NCBI RefSeq assembly: GCF_021560015.1
Contig: NZ_CP073588.1
Coordinates: forward strand, 3,100,001-3,164,000
Length of the DNA stretch: 64,000 nucleotides
Direction of reading: 5' to 3'
Source: Shewanella vesiculosa
GTDB taxonomy: Bacteria > Pseudomonadota > Gammaproteobacteria > Enterobacterales > Shewanellaceae
Position numbers and translations under genes: made by a program. The notes under the pieces were generated by a model. That model was given only the letters and a program-made list of their open reading frames with translations, did no database searches and had not been told where the DNA came from. Positions 27,747 through 36,393 of the stretch are shown here, in pieces. Positions within the stretch are counted from its first letter, which is position 1. Every line of letters starts with the position of its first letter.

Positions 27747-28351
27747 AAATTCTATTAGCCGAAGATCAAGCCATGGTAAGAGGCGCCCTCGCCGCGTTAC
27801 TCACATTAGGATGTGATAGCTTAAATGCAATAGAGATTGTCGAAGTCGAAGATGGCGATAAAGCGATGCAACAACTTAAAACCGATTCGTTTGACCTGCT
27901 ACTTACCGATATTGAAATGCCTGGGAAATCAGGTTTAGAACTGAGCCTATGGTTGCAACAGCAACGCAGTCAGACCAAAGTGATTATTCTGACCACCTTT
28001 GGCCGAGCGGGTTATATCAAACGAGCATTAGAATACGGTGTCGGGGGCTTTTTATTAAAAGATGCACCTTCTGATGACTTAATTAACGCGATAAAACAAG
28101 TCATGGCGGGTAAACGAGTCATCGATCCAGAATTGGCCTTCACCGCTATTGGTGAAATAGATCCTCTCAACGACAAAGAAAGGCGCGCATTGCGCCTGGC
28201 AAGCGAAGGCTTATCAACCAGCGATATTGCCAGTCAGTTGTTTATTGCAGAAGGTACAGTACGAAACTATTTGTCAGAAGCCATTAATAAACTCAATGCC
28301 AGTAACCGAATTGATGCCGCCAGAATTGCCAAGCAAAAGGGTTGGTTGTAA
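27743..28351 (+). CDS. LuxR/NarL-family response regulator
   Basis: 202 residues. The receiver has acidic residues in LLAEDQ, phospho-acceptor Asp in LLLTDIEMPG and K in FLLKDAP. A C-terminal LuxR-type helix-turn-helix follows (LRLASEGLSTSDIASQLFIA, then EGTVRNYLSEAINKL). Partner of the overlapping kinase; DesR/LiaR-like. A likely own binding site is the tandem palindrome at 25777-25813. Confidence 0.93.
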   Translation: MKILLAEDQAMVRGALAALLTLGCDSLNAIEIVEVEDGDKAMQQLKTDSFDLLLTDIEMPGKSGLELSLWLQQQRSQTKVIILTTFGRAGYIKRALEYGVGGFLLKDAPSDDLINAIKQVMAGKRVIDPELAFTAIGEIDPLNDKERRALRLASEGLSTSDIASQLFIAEGTVRNYLSEAINKLNASNRIDAARIAKQKGWL

Positions 28352-28491
28352 TTAGTGGCTTAATATTGCCTTGTATGCAAAGTCTGCTAAGATACCTTAA
28401 ACATCTGTATATAATTACAGTGATTTGAGATTGATAGCTTGAAATCACTATAATTTTTACATCTTTGGTAATCAATTTAGGTGAGCACAAT

Positions 28492-30567
28492 TTGCTACGA
28501 CTGGATCTTGTTCCGATCACCGACCTTAAAGGCGTTGCTAAAAAGGTTGCGGAAAAACTGGCTAAGTTAGGTATTAAAACAGTACAAGATGTGCTGTTTC
28601 ATTTACCGCTGCGTTATGAAGACCGTACGCAAATCCATGCTATTGCCGCATTACCTCCTGGCAGTTATGGCACCATAGAAGCAGAAATTCAGTCAACTCA
28701 AATCATGCAAGGTCGGCGGCGCATGTTAGTGTGTAATGTCCGTGATCACAGCGGAATGATGAGCCTGCGATTTTTTAATTTCTCTATGGCGCAACGTAAT
28801 GCCATGGAAAATGGCGCCAGCATTCGGGCTTACGGTGAAATACGCCGTGGCAATCATCATAAAGAAATTGTTCACCCCGAATATCAAATTATTCATCCTG
28901 GTGAATCTGTCACATTAAGCGACACCCTAACGCCGATTTACCCGACGACTGAAGGGGTAAAACAAGCCAGTTGGATCAAATTAACACAACAAGCCTTGGC
29001 GATGTTGGACCAAGGTGGATTACCTGAGTTGCTGCCCAGTGCATTACAGCCAAACAATATTAGCCTGCGTGATGCATTGCATATTTTACATCGCCCCCAT
29101 AGCTCAGTATCACCTTTTGAATTAGAACAAGGTCAGCATCCTGCCCAACAAAGATTAATCCAAGAAGAACTGCTGGCACATAATCTGAGCATGTTGCAAC
29201 TACGCCAACGCAGTAACCAAGATGCCGCGGTGCCAATGCCAGCGACAGGCCAGTTACTAACGCCTTTTCTAGCGCAACTGCCTTTTAAACCCACTGGAGC
29301 ACAACAGCGGGTTGTCGCCGAAATCAGCCAAGATATTCAACATCCAACGCCGATGATGCGTTTAGTTCAAGGCGACGTGGGTTCAGGTAAAACCTTGGTG
29401 GCGGCACTGGCGGCATTACAGGCAATTGAAAACGGTTACCAAGTGGCCATGATGGCACCGACTGAATTACTCGCCGAACAACATGCCAGCAACTTTGCAG
29501 CATGGTTTGAACCACTTGGGCTAAAAGTCGGCTGGCTGGCGGGTAAATTAAAAGGCAAAGCTAGGGTTCAATCACTTGAAGATATCGCTTCTGGCGCTGC
29601 ACAAATGGTTATTGGAACTCATGCGATATTTCAACAAGCGGTGCTGTTTAATAAACTGGCGCTGATTATTATTGATGAGCAGCATCGTTTTGGTGTGCAT
29701 CAACGCCTAGACTTACGAGAAAAAGGTGTCAGCCAAGGCTTCCATCCACACCAACTTATAATGACTGCTACGCCAATTCCGCGTACCTTAGCCATGACTG
29801 CTTATGCCGATCTTGATACCTCGACCATTGATGAACTGCCTCCAGGACGAACTCCCGTAACCACAGTAGCCCTTGCCGACAGTCGCCGAGAACAAGTGAT
29901 TGAACGTGTAAAACAAGCAGCATTAAACGATAATCGCCAAGCTTATTGGGTCTGTACCTTAATTGAAGAGTCTGAAGTACTTGAATGCCAAGCGGCTGAA
30001 GACACCGCCACAGAACTCGCCATAGCGTTACCAGAACTGAAAATAGGCTTGATCCATGGAAGAATGAAAAGCGCTGAAAAACAACATATCATGGCGCAAT
30101 TTAAAGCAGGTGAATTGAACTTACTCGTCGCCACCACCGTCATAGAAGTTGGCGTTGATGTGCCTAATGCCAGTTTAATGATTATCGAAAATCCTGAACG
30201 CTTGGGCCTAGCACAGTTACACCAATTAAGAGGTCGAGTCGGCCGTGGGGCTGTAGCTAGCCATTGTGTATTACTTTACAAAGCCCCGTTATCACAAACG
30301 GCCACCAAACGTTTAGGCGTACTCAGAGACAGTAACGATGGTTTTGTTATTGCTCAAAAAGACTTAGAAATTAGAGGTCCAGGCGAAGTGCTTGGCACCA
30401 AACAAACCGGTTTGGCAGATCTTAAAATTGCTGATCTGATTCGTGATCAACACTTAATTGCACCAACTCAAAAATTAGCATCTCATGTTTACCAGCAAGT
30501 GCCACAAAACGTAGATGCTATCATTCATCGCTGGATCGGTGATAGACAACAATATGTCCAAGCGTAA
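28492..30567 (+). CDS. recG: ATP-dependent DNA helicase RecG
   Basis: Branch-migrates and reverses replication forks and Holliday junctions. About 691 residues from the TTG at 28492, which has AGGTGAG upstream and matches the family N-terminus; the longer TTG at 28465 is unlikely. It has an N-terminal wedge/OB domain, then helicase motifs I (GDVGSGKTLVAALA), II (DEQHRFG), III (TATPIPRT) and VI (LRGRVGRG), and the C-terminal TRG-type motif. In E. coli spoT and recG are near neighbours; here 10 kb separates them. Confidence 0.97.
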   Translation: MLRLDLVPITDLKGVAKKVAEKLAKLGIKTVQDVLFHLPLRYEDRTQIHAIAALPPGSYGTIEAEIQSTQIMQGRRRMLVCNVRDHSGMMSLRFFNFSMAQRNAMENGASIRAYGEIRRGNHHKEIVHPEYQIIHPGESVTLSDTLTPIYPTTEGVKQASWIKLTQQALAMLDQGGLPELLPSALQPNNISLRDALHILHRPHSSVSPFELEQGQHPAQQRLIQEELLAHNLSMLQLRQRSNQDAAVPMPATGQLLTPFLAQLPFKPTGAQQRVVAEISQDIQHPTPMMRLVQGDVGSGKTLVAALAALQAIENGYQVAMMAPTELLAEQHASNFAAWFEPLGLKVGWLAGKLKGKARVQSLEDIASGAAQMVIGTHAIFQQAVLFNKLALIIIDEQHRFGVHQRLDLREKGVSQGFHPHQLIMTATPIPRTLAMTAYADLDTSTIDELPPGRTPVTTVALADSRREQVIERVKQAALNDNRQAYWVCTLIEESEVLECQAAEDTATELAIALPELKIGLIHGRMKSAEKQHIMAQFKAGELNLLVATTVIEVGVDVPNASLMIIENPERLGLAQLHQLRGRVGRGAVASHCVLLYKAPLSQTATKRLGVLRDSNDGFVIAQKDLEIRGPGEVLGTKQTGLADLKIADLIRDQHLIAPTQKLASHVYQQVPQNVDAIIHRWIGDRQQYVQA

Positions 30568-30669
30568 TATAGATCATAATATATTGTTCATTATCATCAG
30601 TTATCACTAGACAAGTGGGCCGAATATTGCAAAATGGTATATAAATTGTGTTTGTTATCTAGTCAGCTA

Positions 30670-30741
30670 GCGGAGATCACCTTACTGCAAGCAAAGCGAA
30701 AGCTTTAACGCAGTGAAAGCGATTTGAAATCAGTCCTCCGC
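30670..30741 (+). ncRNA. Candidate structured RNA (three-way junction) upstream of the DUF3014 gene
   Basis: GCGGAG (30670-30675) pairs with CTCCGC (30736-30741). Inside, TTACTGC (30682-30688) pairs with GCAGTGA (30710-30716) and encloses AAAGC-GAAA-GCTTT, a helix capped by a GNRA tetraloop. A small GATT-tga-AATC helix lies at 30721-30731. The nested, fully paired layout suggests a leader RNA or cis-regulatory element. I do not recognise a known riboswitch class. Confidence 0.4.
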
Positions 30742-30836
30742 AACTGTTTAGTTATTGAATGTAATTAGTATCATGCAGAATTTTTCGACTCCATCTAGAT
30801 CTTTGTATCGATTAGCTATAACGCCAAGGAATTGAA

Positions 30837-31718
30837 ATGCAAGTTAATGAAGAAGATAGAATTACCCCACAAGCCACGGAAAAAACTGGCTCTAACATGC
30901 TATTAATCGCCATAGCCGTTATCGCGCTATTAGGCGCCAGCAGTTACTTCTATTTTACGAGTGATGATACCGAAGAATTAGAACCGGTTGTCATGACGCC
31001 AGTTGAACTGCCAGAATCAGTACCAGAGGTGCCAATAGAACAAGCGCCGATTGAAGAACCGCAAAGCGTTAGCACTGTTGATGATATGGTTCCCGCTGGA
31101 GAATCTGAATCGTCTGCTGCAGTGGCAGAGCCTCTGCCAGTATTAGCTGAATCTGATGATTTTGTTGAAGCAAAAACATTAGCCATTGCCAACGGTATGA
31201 AAATTGCGCCGATGATCTTGAAAAAGGACATAGCTCGCCAATTTGTGGTGTTTGTTGATAACCTAGCCCAAGGTGATATCGTGCATAAAGCAAGCCCGTT
31301 AAAAGGCCCTGATACCCAATTTACTGTGAGCGAGATAACCAATAAAACCTATCTTAATCCAGATGGATATCATCGATATGATTTGTATGCGAATTTCATC
31401 GAAGGCTTGAACGATAAAGATTTAGTCGCTACTTATATTGAATTAAAACCACTCTTTGCTGAAGCGTTTACTGAACTCGGTTACAGTGATATTGATTTTG
31501 ATAAGCGTATGCAGCAAGCTTTTAGCATGGTTGCTAGCGCCCCGATTATTGAAGACCCTATTGAGCTTTCATCAATCAGTGTGAACTATAAATACGTTGA
31601 TCCTAACCTTGAAGCGTTGCCCAGTGCACAAAAACTGTTGATCCGTATGGGACCTGACAATACTCGTAAAATTAAAGCTGCAGTCAAAAAGCTGCAACAA
31701 AGTTTTCCAAACAAATAA
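30837..31718 (+). CDS. DUF3014 domain protein, membrane-anchored
   Basis: 293 residues. A short cytoplasmic N-terminus is followed by one membrane helix at about 21-40 (NMLLIAIAVIALLGASSYFYF), an acidic Pro/Glu/Val-rich linker (about 45-105) and a C-terminal domain of about 180 residues with the DUF3014 pattern (FVVFVDNLAQGDIV, DGYHRYDLY, IRMGPDN). The C-terminal domain is expected in the periplasm. Function not known. Monocistronic. Confidence 0.85.
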   Translation: MQVNEEDRITPQATEKTGSNMLLIAIAVIALLGASSYFYFTSDDTEELEPVVMTPVELPESVPEVPIEQAPIEEPQSVSTVDDMVPAGESESSAAVAEPLPVLAESDDFVEAKTLAIANGMKIAPMILKKDIARQFVVFVDNLAQGDIVHKASPLKGPDTQFTVSEITNKTYLNPDGYHRYDLYANFIEGLNDKDLVATYIELKPLFAEAFTELGYSDIDFDKRMQQAFSMVASAPIIEDPIELSSISVNYKYVDPNLEALPSAQKLLIRMGPDNTRKIKAAVKKLQQSFPNK

Positions 31719-31763
31719 GCTTATATCCACGAGTAACCCTAGCAGATTAAGCTATCAAAAATG

Positions 31764-31789
31764 AACGCGACATATGTCGCGTTTTTTAT
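31764..31789 (+). terminator. Terminator after the DUF3014 gene
   Basis: AACGCGACATATGTCGCGTT is a perfect palindrome (31764-31783) followed by a T run. Confidence 0.88.
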
Positions 31790-31957
31790 TGAGCCATCAC
31801 CTTAGCTAATCCCCCTCCACTATTAGGCTTTTTAGTTTGCATGACTTCTTATCTACATTAACTTCAGTGTACAATCGCTAAGGTTAACTAATCTTTATTA
31901 TTTAAATGATTATTAACTGTTAAATAAGGATAGCTTGGCAGTTATAGAGGGAAAGTA

Positions 31958-32719
31958 ATGCAGTTAGTATTTGAGCTTCTATCATGGGGGGCATGGTCAC
32001 CAAACTTTCAAACCACAGAAAGTTGGCAACAATGGCAACAGCCAAATGGCAACTTGACGCCTAAGCCCGACTCGCCAGCTTTAAAGCACATTCCGGCCAT
32101 GCAACGTCGTCGTTTTAGTCGTTTAACAAAAATGATGCTAACAGCAGCTCACCAATGCCAGCCAGAAGAGCATTGTCGGAGCATTTTCTCATCTCGTCAT
32201 GGCGAGCTCACGAGAACATTAGGCTTACTTAATGACATTACCCAGCAGCAAGCTTTATCGCCAATGGCTTTTAGCCAGTCGGTGCATAATACTGCCAGTG
32301 GTATTTTTGGCATTGTAAATAATAACACTACAGCCTCTACATCCATTGCTGCAGGTGAACAAACCCTTTCTCAAGCACTTATTGAAGCCTATGCCCAATT
32401 AGCACAATCTCCAGAGCCCTTATTAGTCATTTTTGGTGACGATCCTGTGCCACCGATATACAGCGAATTTACTAACGAAGTCGAACTGCCCCTTGCCTTG
32501 GGGTTGTATCTTGCACCAAAAGATCACATAGGTTACCACGTTGAAAAACAGGCGCCTCAACGGACAACACTGAGCTTGTCTGATTATCCACTGGATGTCG
32601 CTAATCCACAGGGACAAAAAAATATAAGTTTAAGCGAGTTAATCCACCATATTGTTAGCGCAAAAAATATTCAAGGTAAATTGTGCCATTGGTATTGGTC
32701 GCTTGAACACCATGACTGA
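31958..32719 (+). CDS. Beta-ketoacyl synthase chain-length factor of an aryl polyene cluster (ApeC-like)
   Basis: 253 residues, shorter than a true ketosynthase and without a Cys at the nucleophile position. The pattern MQRRRFSRLTKMM, SSRHGELTRT and SQSVHNTASGIFGI belongs to the chain-length-factor family (Ketoacyl-synt_2) found in aryl polyene clusters, where it pairs with a catalytic KS (the partner here is probably at 45223). First gene of an 18-gene unit, with a GAGGGAAAG ribosome site. It overlaps the next gene by 8 bases. Confidence 0.87.
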   Translation: MQLVFELLSWGAWSPNFQTTESWQQWQQPNGNLTPKPDSPALKHIPAMQRRRFSRLTKMMLTAAHQCQPEEHCRSIFSSRHGELTRTLGLLNDITQQQALSPMAFSQSVHNTASGIFGIVNNNTTASTSIAAGEQTLSQALIEAYAQLAQSPEPLLVIFGDDPVPPIYSEFTNEVELPLALGLYLAPKDHIGYHVEKQAPQRTTLSLSDYPLDVANPQGQKNISLSELIHHIVSAKNIQGKLCHWYWSLEHHD

Positions 32720-33563
32720 TCAACACAAGATGCCACATGCTGATGCTATTGAGTCAACAAAAAACCCCGCACCTAAACTCAGCGGAGTGCGATATATTCC
32801 TCGCTGGTTAGCTGGAGTTGGCTGTTATATTACCTTTGGTTTAGGTGGCCTATTGTGTTCATTAACTATTTTACCTCTATTACAACTTTGGCCCACTAAA
32901 CCAGAACTGCGAGTTGCAAGAGTGCAACGATTAGTCAGCTGGATGTTTAGAATATTTGTCGCCATGCTTAGTTTTGCTGGGGTAATTGCTGTGAGTACTA
33001 AGAATATCGAAGCACTGCAACACGCTAAAAGGAAAATTGTTATCGCTAATCACCCCACATTAGTGGATGTGGTGGTATTAATTAGCTTGATGCCTAATGC
33101 GGGCTGTATTGTCAAACAAGGTTTATGGCGTAATCCATTCTTTCGCGGCGTACTCGCCAGTGTAGGGTATATTCCCAATCGCGAAGTCAATTGGCTCCTG
33201 CACGACTGCTTGCAGGTATTAAATCGTGATACTAACTTAATTATCTTTCCAGAAGGTACCCGAACATTAACTGGTAATATCGTTAACTCATTTGCTCGTG
33301 GCGCCGCCAATATTGCGCTTCGCACCCAAACAGATATTTTACCTGTAGTATTAAGAACCGATGTTGCCGGTTTAACCAAACAACAACCTTGGTACCAAAT
33401 ACCGCGACAAACCATCAATATGTCAGTAGAAATTGGCACAAGCATCCCATACCTGCGGTATGATGCTCAACAGGGTAATGAAGCCAAAATGGCTCGACAG
33501 CTGACGCGCGACTTGCAGCAGTTTTACATTGATACACTTAAACAACCTATCAAGTTCAATTGA
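32712..33563 (+). CDS. Lysophospholipid acyltransferase-like enzyme of the aryl polyene cluster (ApeD-like)
   Basis: 283 residues from the ATG at 32712, which overlaps the preceding stop. N-terminal membrane segments (ITFGLGGLLCSLTILPLL) precede a PlsC-type domain with the catalytic HPTLVD (H-x4-D) and substrate motif FPEGTRT. It probably takes part in attaching the polyene or its fatty partner to a membrane lipid. Confidence 0.88.
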   Translation: MTDQHKMPHADAIESTKNPAPKLSGVRYIPRWLAGVGCYITFGLGGLLCSLTILPLLQLWPTKPELRVARVQRLVSWMFRIFVAMLSFAGVIAVSTKNIEALQHAKRKIVIANHPTLVDVVVLISLMPNAGCIVKQGLWRNPFFRGVLASVGYIPNREVNWLLHDCLQVLNRDTNLIIFPEGTRTLTGNIVNSFARGAANIALRTQTDILPVVLRTDVAGLTKQQPWYQIPRQTINMSVEIGTSIPYLRYDAQQGNEAKMARQLTRDLQQFYIDTLKQPIKFN

Positions 33564-33590
33564 TAGCCATACTGATAAGAAAGACAAATA

Positions 33591-33845
33591 ATGAACTTAC
33601 ACAACCAAATAAAACAACTGATCATTGATTGCTTAGATTTAGAAGATGTCACTGTCGATGATATCGAAACTGACGCGGCCTTATTTGGTGACGGTCTGGG
33701 GTTAGACTCGATCGATGCGCTAGAGTTGGGCTTGGCGATTAAGAAAGAGTTTGATGTCAAAATTGAAGCCAATTCAGATGCAACTAAAGCACACTTTTTC
33801 AGTGTTGCTAGCTTAGCTAGCTTTATTGAATCTCAACGTGTTTAG
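33591..33845 (+). CDS. Acyl carrier protein 1 of the aryl polyene cluster (ApeE-like)
   Basis: 84 residues. The phosphopantetheine site is Ser in GLDSIDALEL (about residue 43). Typical acidic four-helix ACP. It precedes a second ACP by 8 bases. Confidence 0.93.
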   Translation: MNLHNQIKQLIIDCLDLEDVTVDDIETDAALFGDGLGLDSIDALELGLAIKKEFDVKIEANSDATKAHFFSVASLASFIESQRV

Positions 33846-33853
33846 GAGCTAGC

Positions 33854-34101
33854 ATGCAAAATCGTGAACAAATACTCGAAATGCTTAGCACTATTTTAGT
33901 TGAGACTTTGAAATAAATGCGGCAGATATCACCCTCGAAGCCACTTTGTACGAAGATCTGGATTTAGACAGTATTGATGCCGTTGACTTGGTGATTAAAT
34001 TGCAGCAGCAGACCGGCAAAAAAATTCAGCCTGAAGCCTTTAAAGCAGTGCGAAGCGTCGATGATATCGTCAATGCCATTGAAGGTTTAATTAAAAGCTA
34101 A
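33854..34101 (+). pseudogene. Acyl carrier protein 2 of the aryl polyene cluster, frameshifted as given (ApeF-like)
   Basis: The ATG at 33854 follows AGGAG and gives MQNREQILEMLSTILVETLK and a stop. Adding one T to the T3 run at 33907-33909 restores E-T-F-E-I-N-A-A-D-I-T and continues through DLDLDSIDAVDLV (phosphopantetheine Ser) to the TAA at 34099-34101. The restored protein is about 82 residues. Its stop overlaps the next ATG (TAATG), so the original reading frame is not in doubt. Sequencing error or real one-base loss. Confidence 0.82.
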
Positions 34102-34651
34102 TGCGCTTAGTCCTACTGATTATCACAACTTTGGTTATTATCACTTATCCTTTAGCTGTGTACTTTGGATTGCAATATTTACCACCAGGCACAATCGCCT
34201 TATTACTATGCTTATCGTTAATAATGCGATTTATTATCAATAAACAGCAAGTAAAATCCATGACGCTGCCAATATTGATTGGTATAGGATTAACTGCAGC
34301 CAGTTTTATTGCTCAGCGTCACGACTGGTTATTGTTCTATCCAGTGGTGATAAATATGAGTATGTTGGGATTATTTGGTTATTCACTGATTAATGGCCCA
34401 AGCATGATTGAGCGTTTAGCGCGCTTAAAGAGCCTGACTTACCAGACTCCGCCATTACCTACTTACGCACTATTACCATACTCTGGTGTGGGTTATTTAT
34501 TATTAATGGTGCCGTGGCTGCCTATACGGCCATAGCAACCAGTATTGAAATATGGACACTTTACAACGGACTGATAGCTTATCTGCTTATGGGTATGCTG
34601 CTCAGTGGAGAATGGATTTACCGTCGTTTTTGGTTGAAAAAACATGAATAA
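34101..34651 (+). pseudogene. COG4648-type membrane protein of the aryl polyene cluster, frameshifted as given (ApeG-like)
   Basis: The frame from 34101 encodes several membrane helices but ends early at 34535. Adding one base near 34463 (TAC-GC, probably a lost C) continues in the other frame as RTITILWCGLFIINGAVAAY, a typical C-terminal half, to a TAA at 34649-34651. That stop overlaps the next ATG by 8 bases, the same junction form as between the first two genes. Restored length about 183 residues. Role unknown; possibly in intermediate or lipid handling. Confidence 0.8.
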
Positions 34652-36011
34652 ACTTTTACTCAATTGGTTAGCAACAGGGCCGGCCTCTCAGCAGCTGATA
34701 AGCTTTGATCATCATGACATCATGACGGGATCATTATTTTGTGCCCAAGTTGCTCATCTGCATGCGCAACTGAGCCAAAGTACAGCGAAGCGCTGGTTGC
34801 TTGCCGCCAAGCACAGTGACGTATTTGCCGCAGGTTTATGCGCGGCATTGTTGGCGGGTAAACAAGTGATATTACCTGCCAACACCCAAGGTGGCACCTT
34901 GAGCCAACTTAATCATGAATTTGATGCCATTATTGCCGACAGACCTCTATGTGAGGTGCGTGAGTACATTGCGCTAAAAAAAGAATTAAGTTTACCCGCT
35001 GCACCTTGGCCGAAAACAGAAACCTTGGGGGAATTAATCTTATTCACCTCAGGCAGTAGCGGTCAACCCAAAGCGGTTAAGAAAACCTTGCAACAACTGG
35101 ATGCTGAAGTCAGCATTCTTGAACACACCTTCGCCGAACATTTACCTCATTGCTCAGTCGTTTCAACGGTTTCGCATCAACATATCTACGGTTTATTATT
35201 TAAAATTCTCTGGCCTTTGGCGGCGAGCCGCGCATTCTTAAGCGAACAAATCGACTATCCAGAAACCTTAAGCTACTACTTGGCTATTATGCCAAATTTA
35301 TGTTTAATCAGTAGCCCTGCTCAATTGACTCGCTTACCTGATGCACTTGAAAACCAAAGGCAACAACGTATTCCTAGCTTAATTTTCAGCTCGGGTGGCC
35401 CGTTAAACTTTGAGGCAGCCCAGGCGGTTAAGCACTGTTTTAATCAATTACCGATTGAAATATTTGGCAGTACTGAAACTGGCGGTATTGCCTATCGCCG
35501 CCAGCTGCAACCTCAGCAGCCATGGCAAGCCTTTAACCAAGTCAATATTGATATCGCGCCACAAGACGGAGCATTAATGTTGCAGTCAGTCTATCTAGAC
35601 GACCCGACTCAATGGTTAAAATGCGATGATAAAATTGAACTGGTAAATGATGGTCAGTTCCGTTTATTACACCGACTTGACCGCATTGTAAAAATTGAAG
35701 AAAAACGTTTGTCATTAGCCCAAGTTGAGCATTTACTGCAAACGCATCCTTTTGTGCGCGAAGCTGCGGTCACGGTATTAGAACAGCCGCGGACCATGTT
35801 AGGTGCTGCAATATGTTTAAGCGAGTTAGGCTTGCAAACCCTAAAGGACGAAGGCAAATTGGCAGTTAATAATGCATTAAAAAGCCATTTGTTGAGTCAG
35901 TTTGAGCGCATCACGTTACCAAGACGCTGGCGCTATCCAGAAAACTTGCCGCTCAATAGCCAAGGCAAGCGTACCCAATCAGAAATTGTAGCCTTATTTA
36001 GTCATGATTAA
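34644..36011 (+). CDS. AMP-dependent aryl/acyl ligase of the aryl polyene cluster (ApeH-like)
   Basis: 455 residues. The ANL-family motif LILFTSGSSGQPKAVKK (A3) and a second motif EIFGSTETGGIAYR (A5) are clear; the C-terminal subdomain is short. It is expected to adenylate an aryl acid (cinnamate- or benzoate-type) and load it on one of the cluster ACPs as starter. It overlaps its neighbours at both ends. Confidence 0.88.
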   Translation: MNKLLLNWLATGPASQQLISFDHHDIMTGSLFCAQVAHLHAQLSQSTAKRWLLAAKHSDVFAAGLCAALLAGKQVILPANTQGGTLSQLNHEFDAIIADRPLCEVREYIALKKELSLPAAPWPKTETLGELILFTSGSSGQPKAVKKTLQQLDAEVSILEHTFAEHLPHCSVVSTVSHQHIYGLLFKILWPLAASRAFLSEQIDYPETLSYYLAIMPNLCLISSPAQLTRLPDALENQRQQRIPSLIFSSGGPLNFEAAQAVKHCFNQLPIEIFGSTETGGIAYRRQLQPQQPWQAFNQVNIDIAPQDGALMLQSVYLDDPTQWLKCDDKIELVNDGQFRLLHRLDRIVKIEEKRLSLAQVEHLLQTHPFVREAAVTVLEQPRTMLGAAICLSELGLQTLKDEGKLAVNNALKSHLLSQFERITLPRRWRYPENLPLNSQGKRTQSEIVALFSHD

Positions 36012-36393
36012 GTCCGAATTACCTCATATCATTAGCCATGAAGGCGATAATAATAGCTATCATTGGCGCTTATTTATTAGTGCAGATTTAGCCTTTTTTA
36101 AGGGCCATTTCCCAGAGCAAGCTGTATTACCTGGGATAACTCTAGTCGATTGGGCGGTCAAATTGGGTTGCGAGGCATTTGGCTATTCCGCTACGGTTGC
36201 CACATTAGAAGTACTTAAGTTTCAGCAACTCATATTACCCGACACCTATGTTGATTTGGTGATTGAACACCAAGCACAAAAAGCAAAACTGATTTTTAGT
36301 TACCGCGATCAAGATAAACGCTTTGCTTCTGGGCGCATTGTTATCAAACCCGCATGGGTTAATGCAGCAACCAATATTGAGAGTGACTCATGA
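36004..36393 (+). CDS. Hotdog-fold 3-hydroxyacyl-ACP dehydratase of the aryl polyene cluster (ApeI-like)
   Basis: 129 residues with a single hotdog domain. FFKGHFPEQAVLPGI is the FabA/FabZ active-site region (His). It removes water from the 3-hydroxy intermediate in each cycle; the absence of any enoyl reductase in the cluster leaves the double bonds in place, as a polyene needs. Confidence 0.88.
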   Translation: MIKSELPHIISHEGDNNSYHWRLFISADLAFFKGHFPEQAVLPGITLVDWAVKLGCEAFGYSATVATLEVLKFQQLILPDTYVDLVIEHQAQKAKLIFSYRDQDKRFASGRIVIKPAWVNAATNIESDS

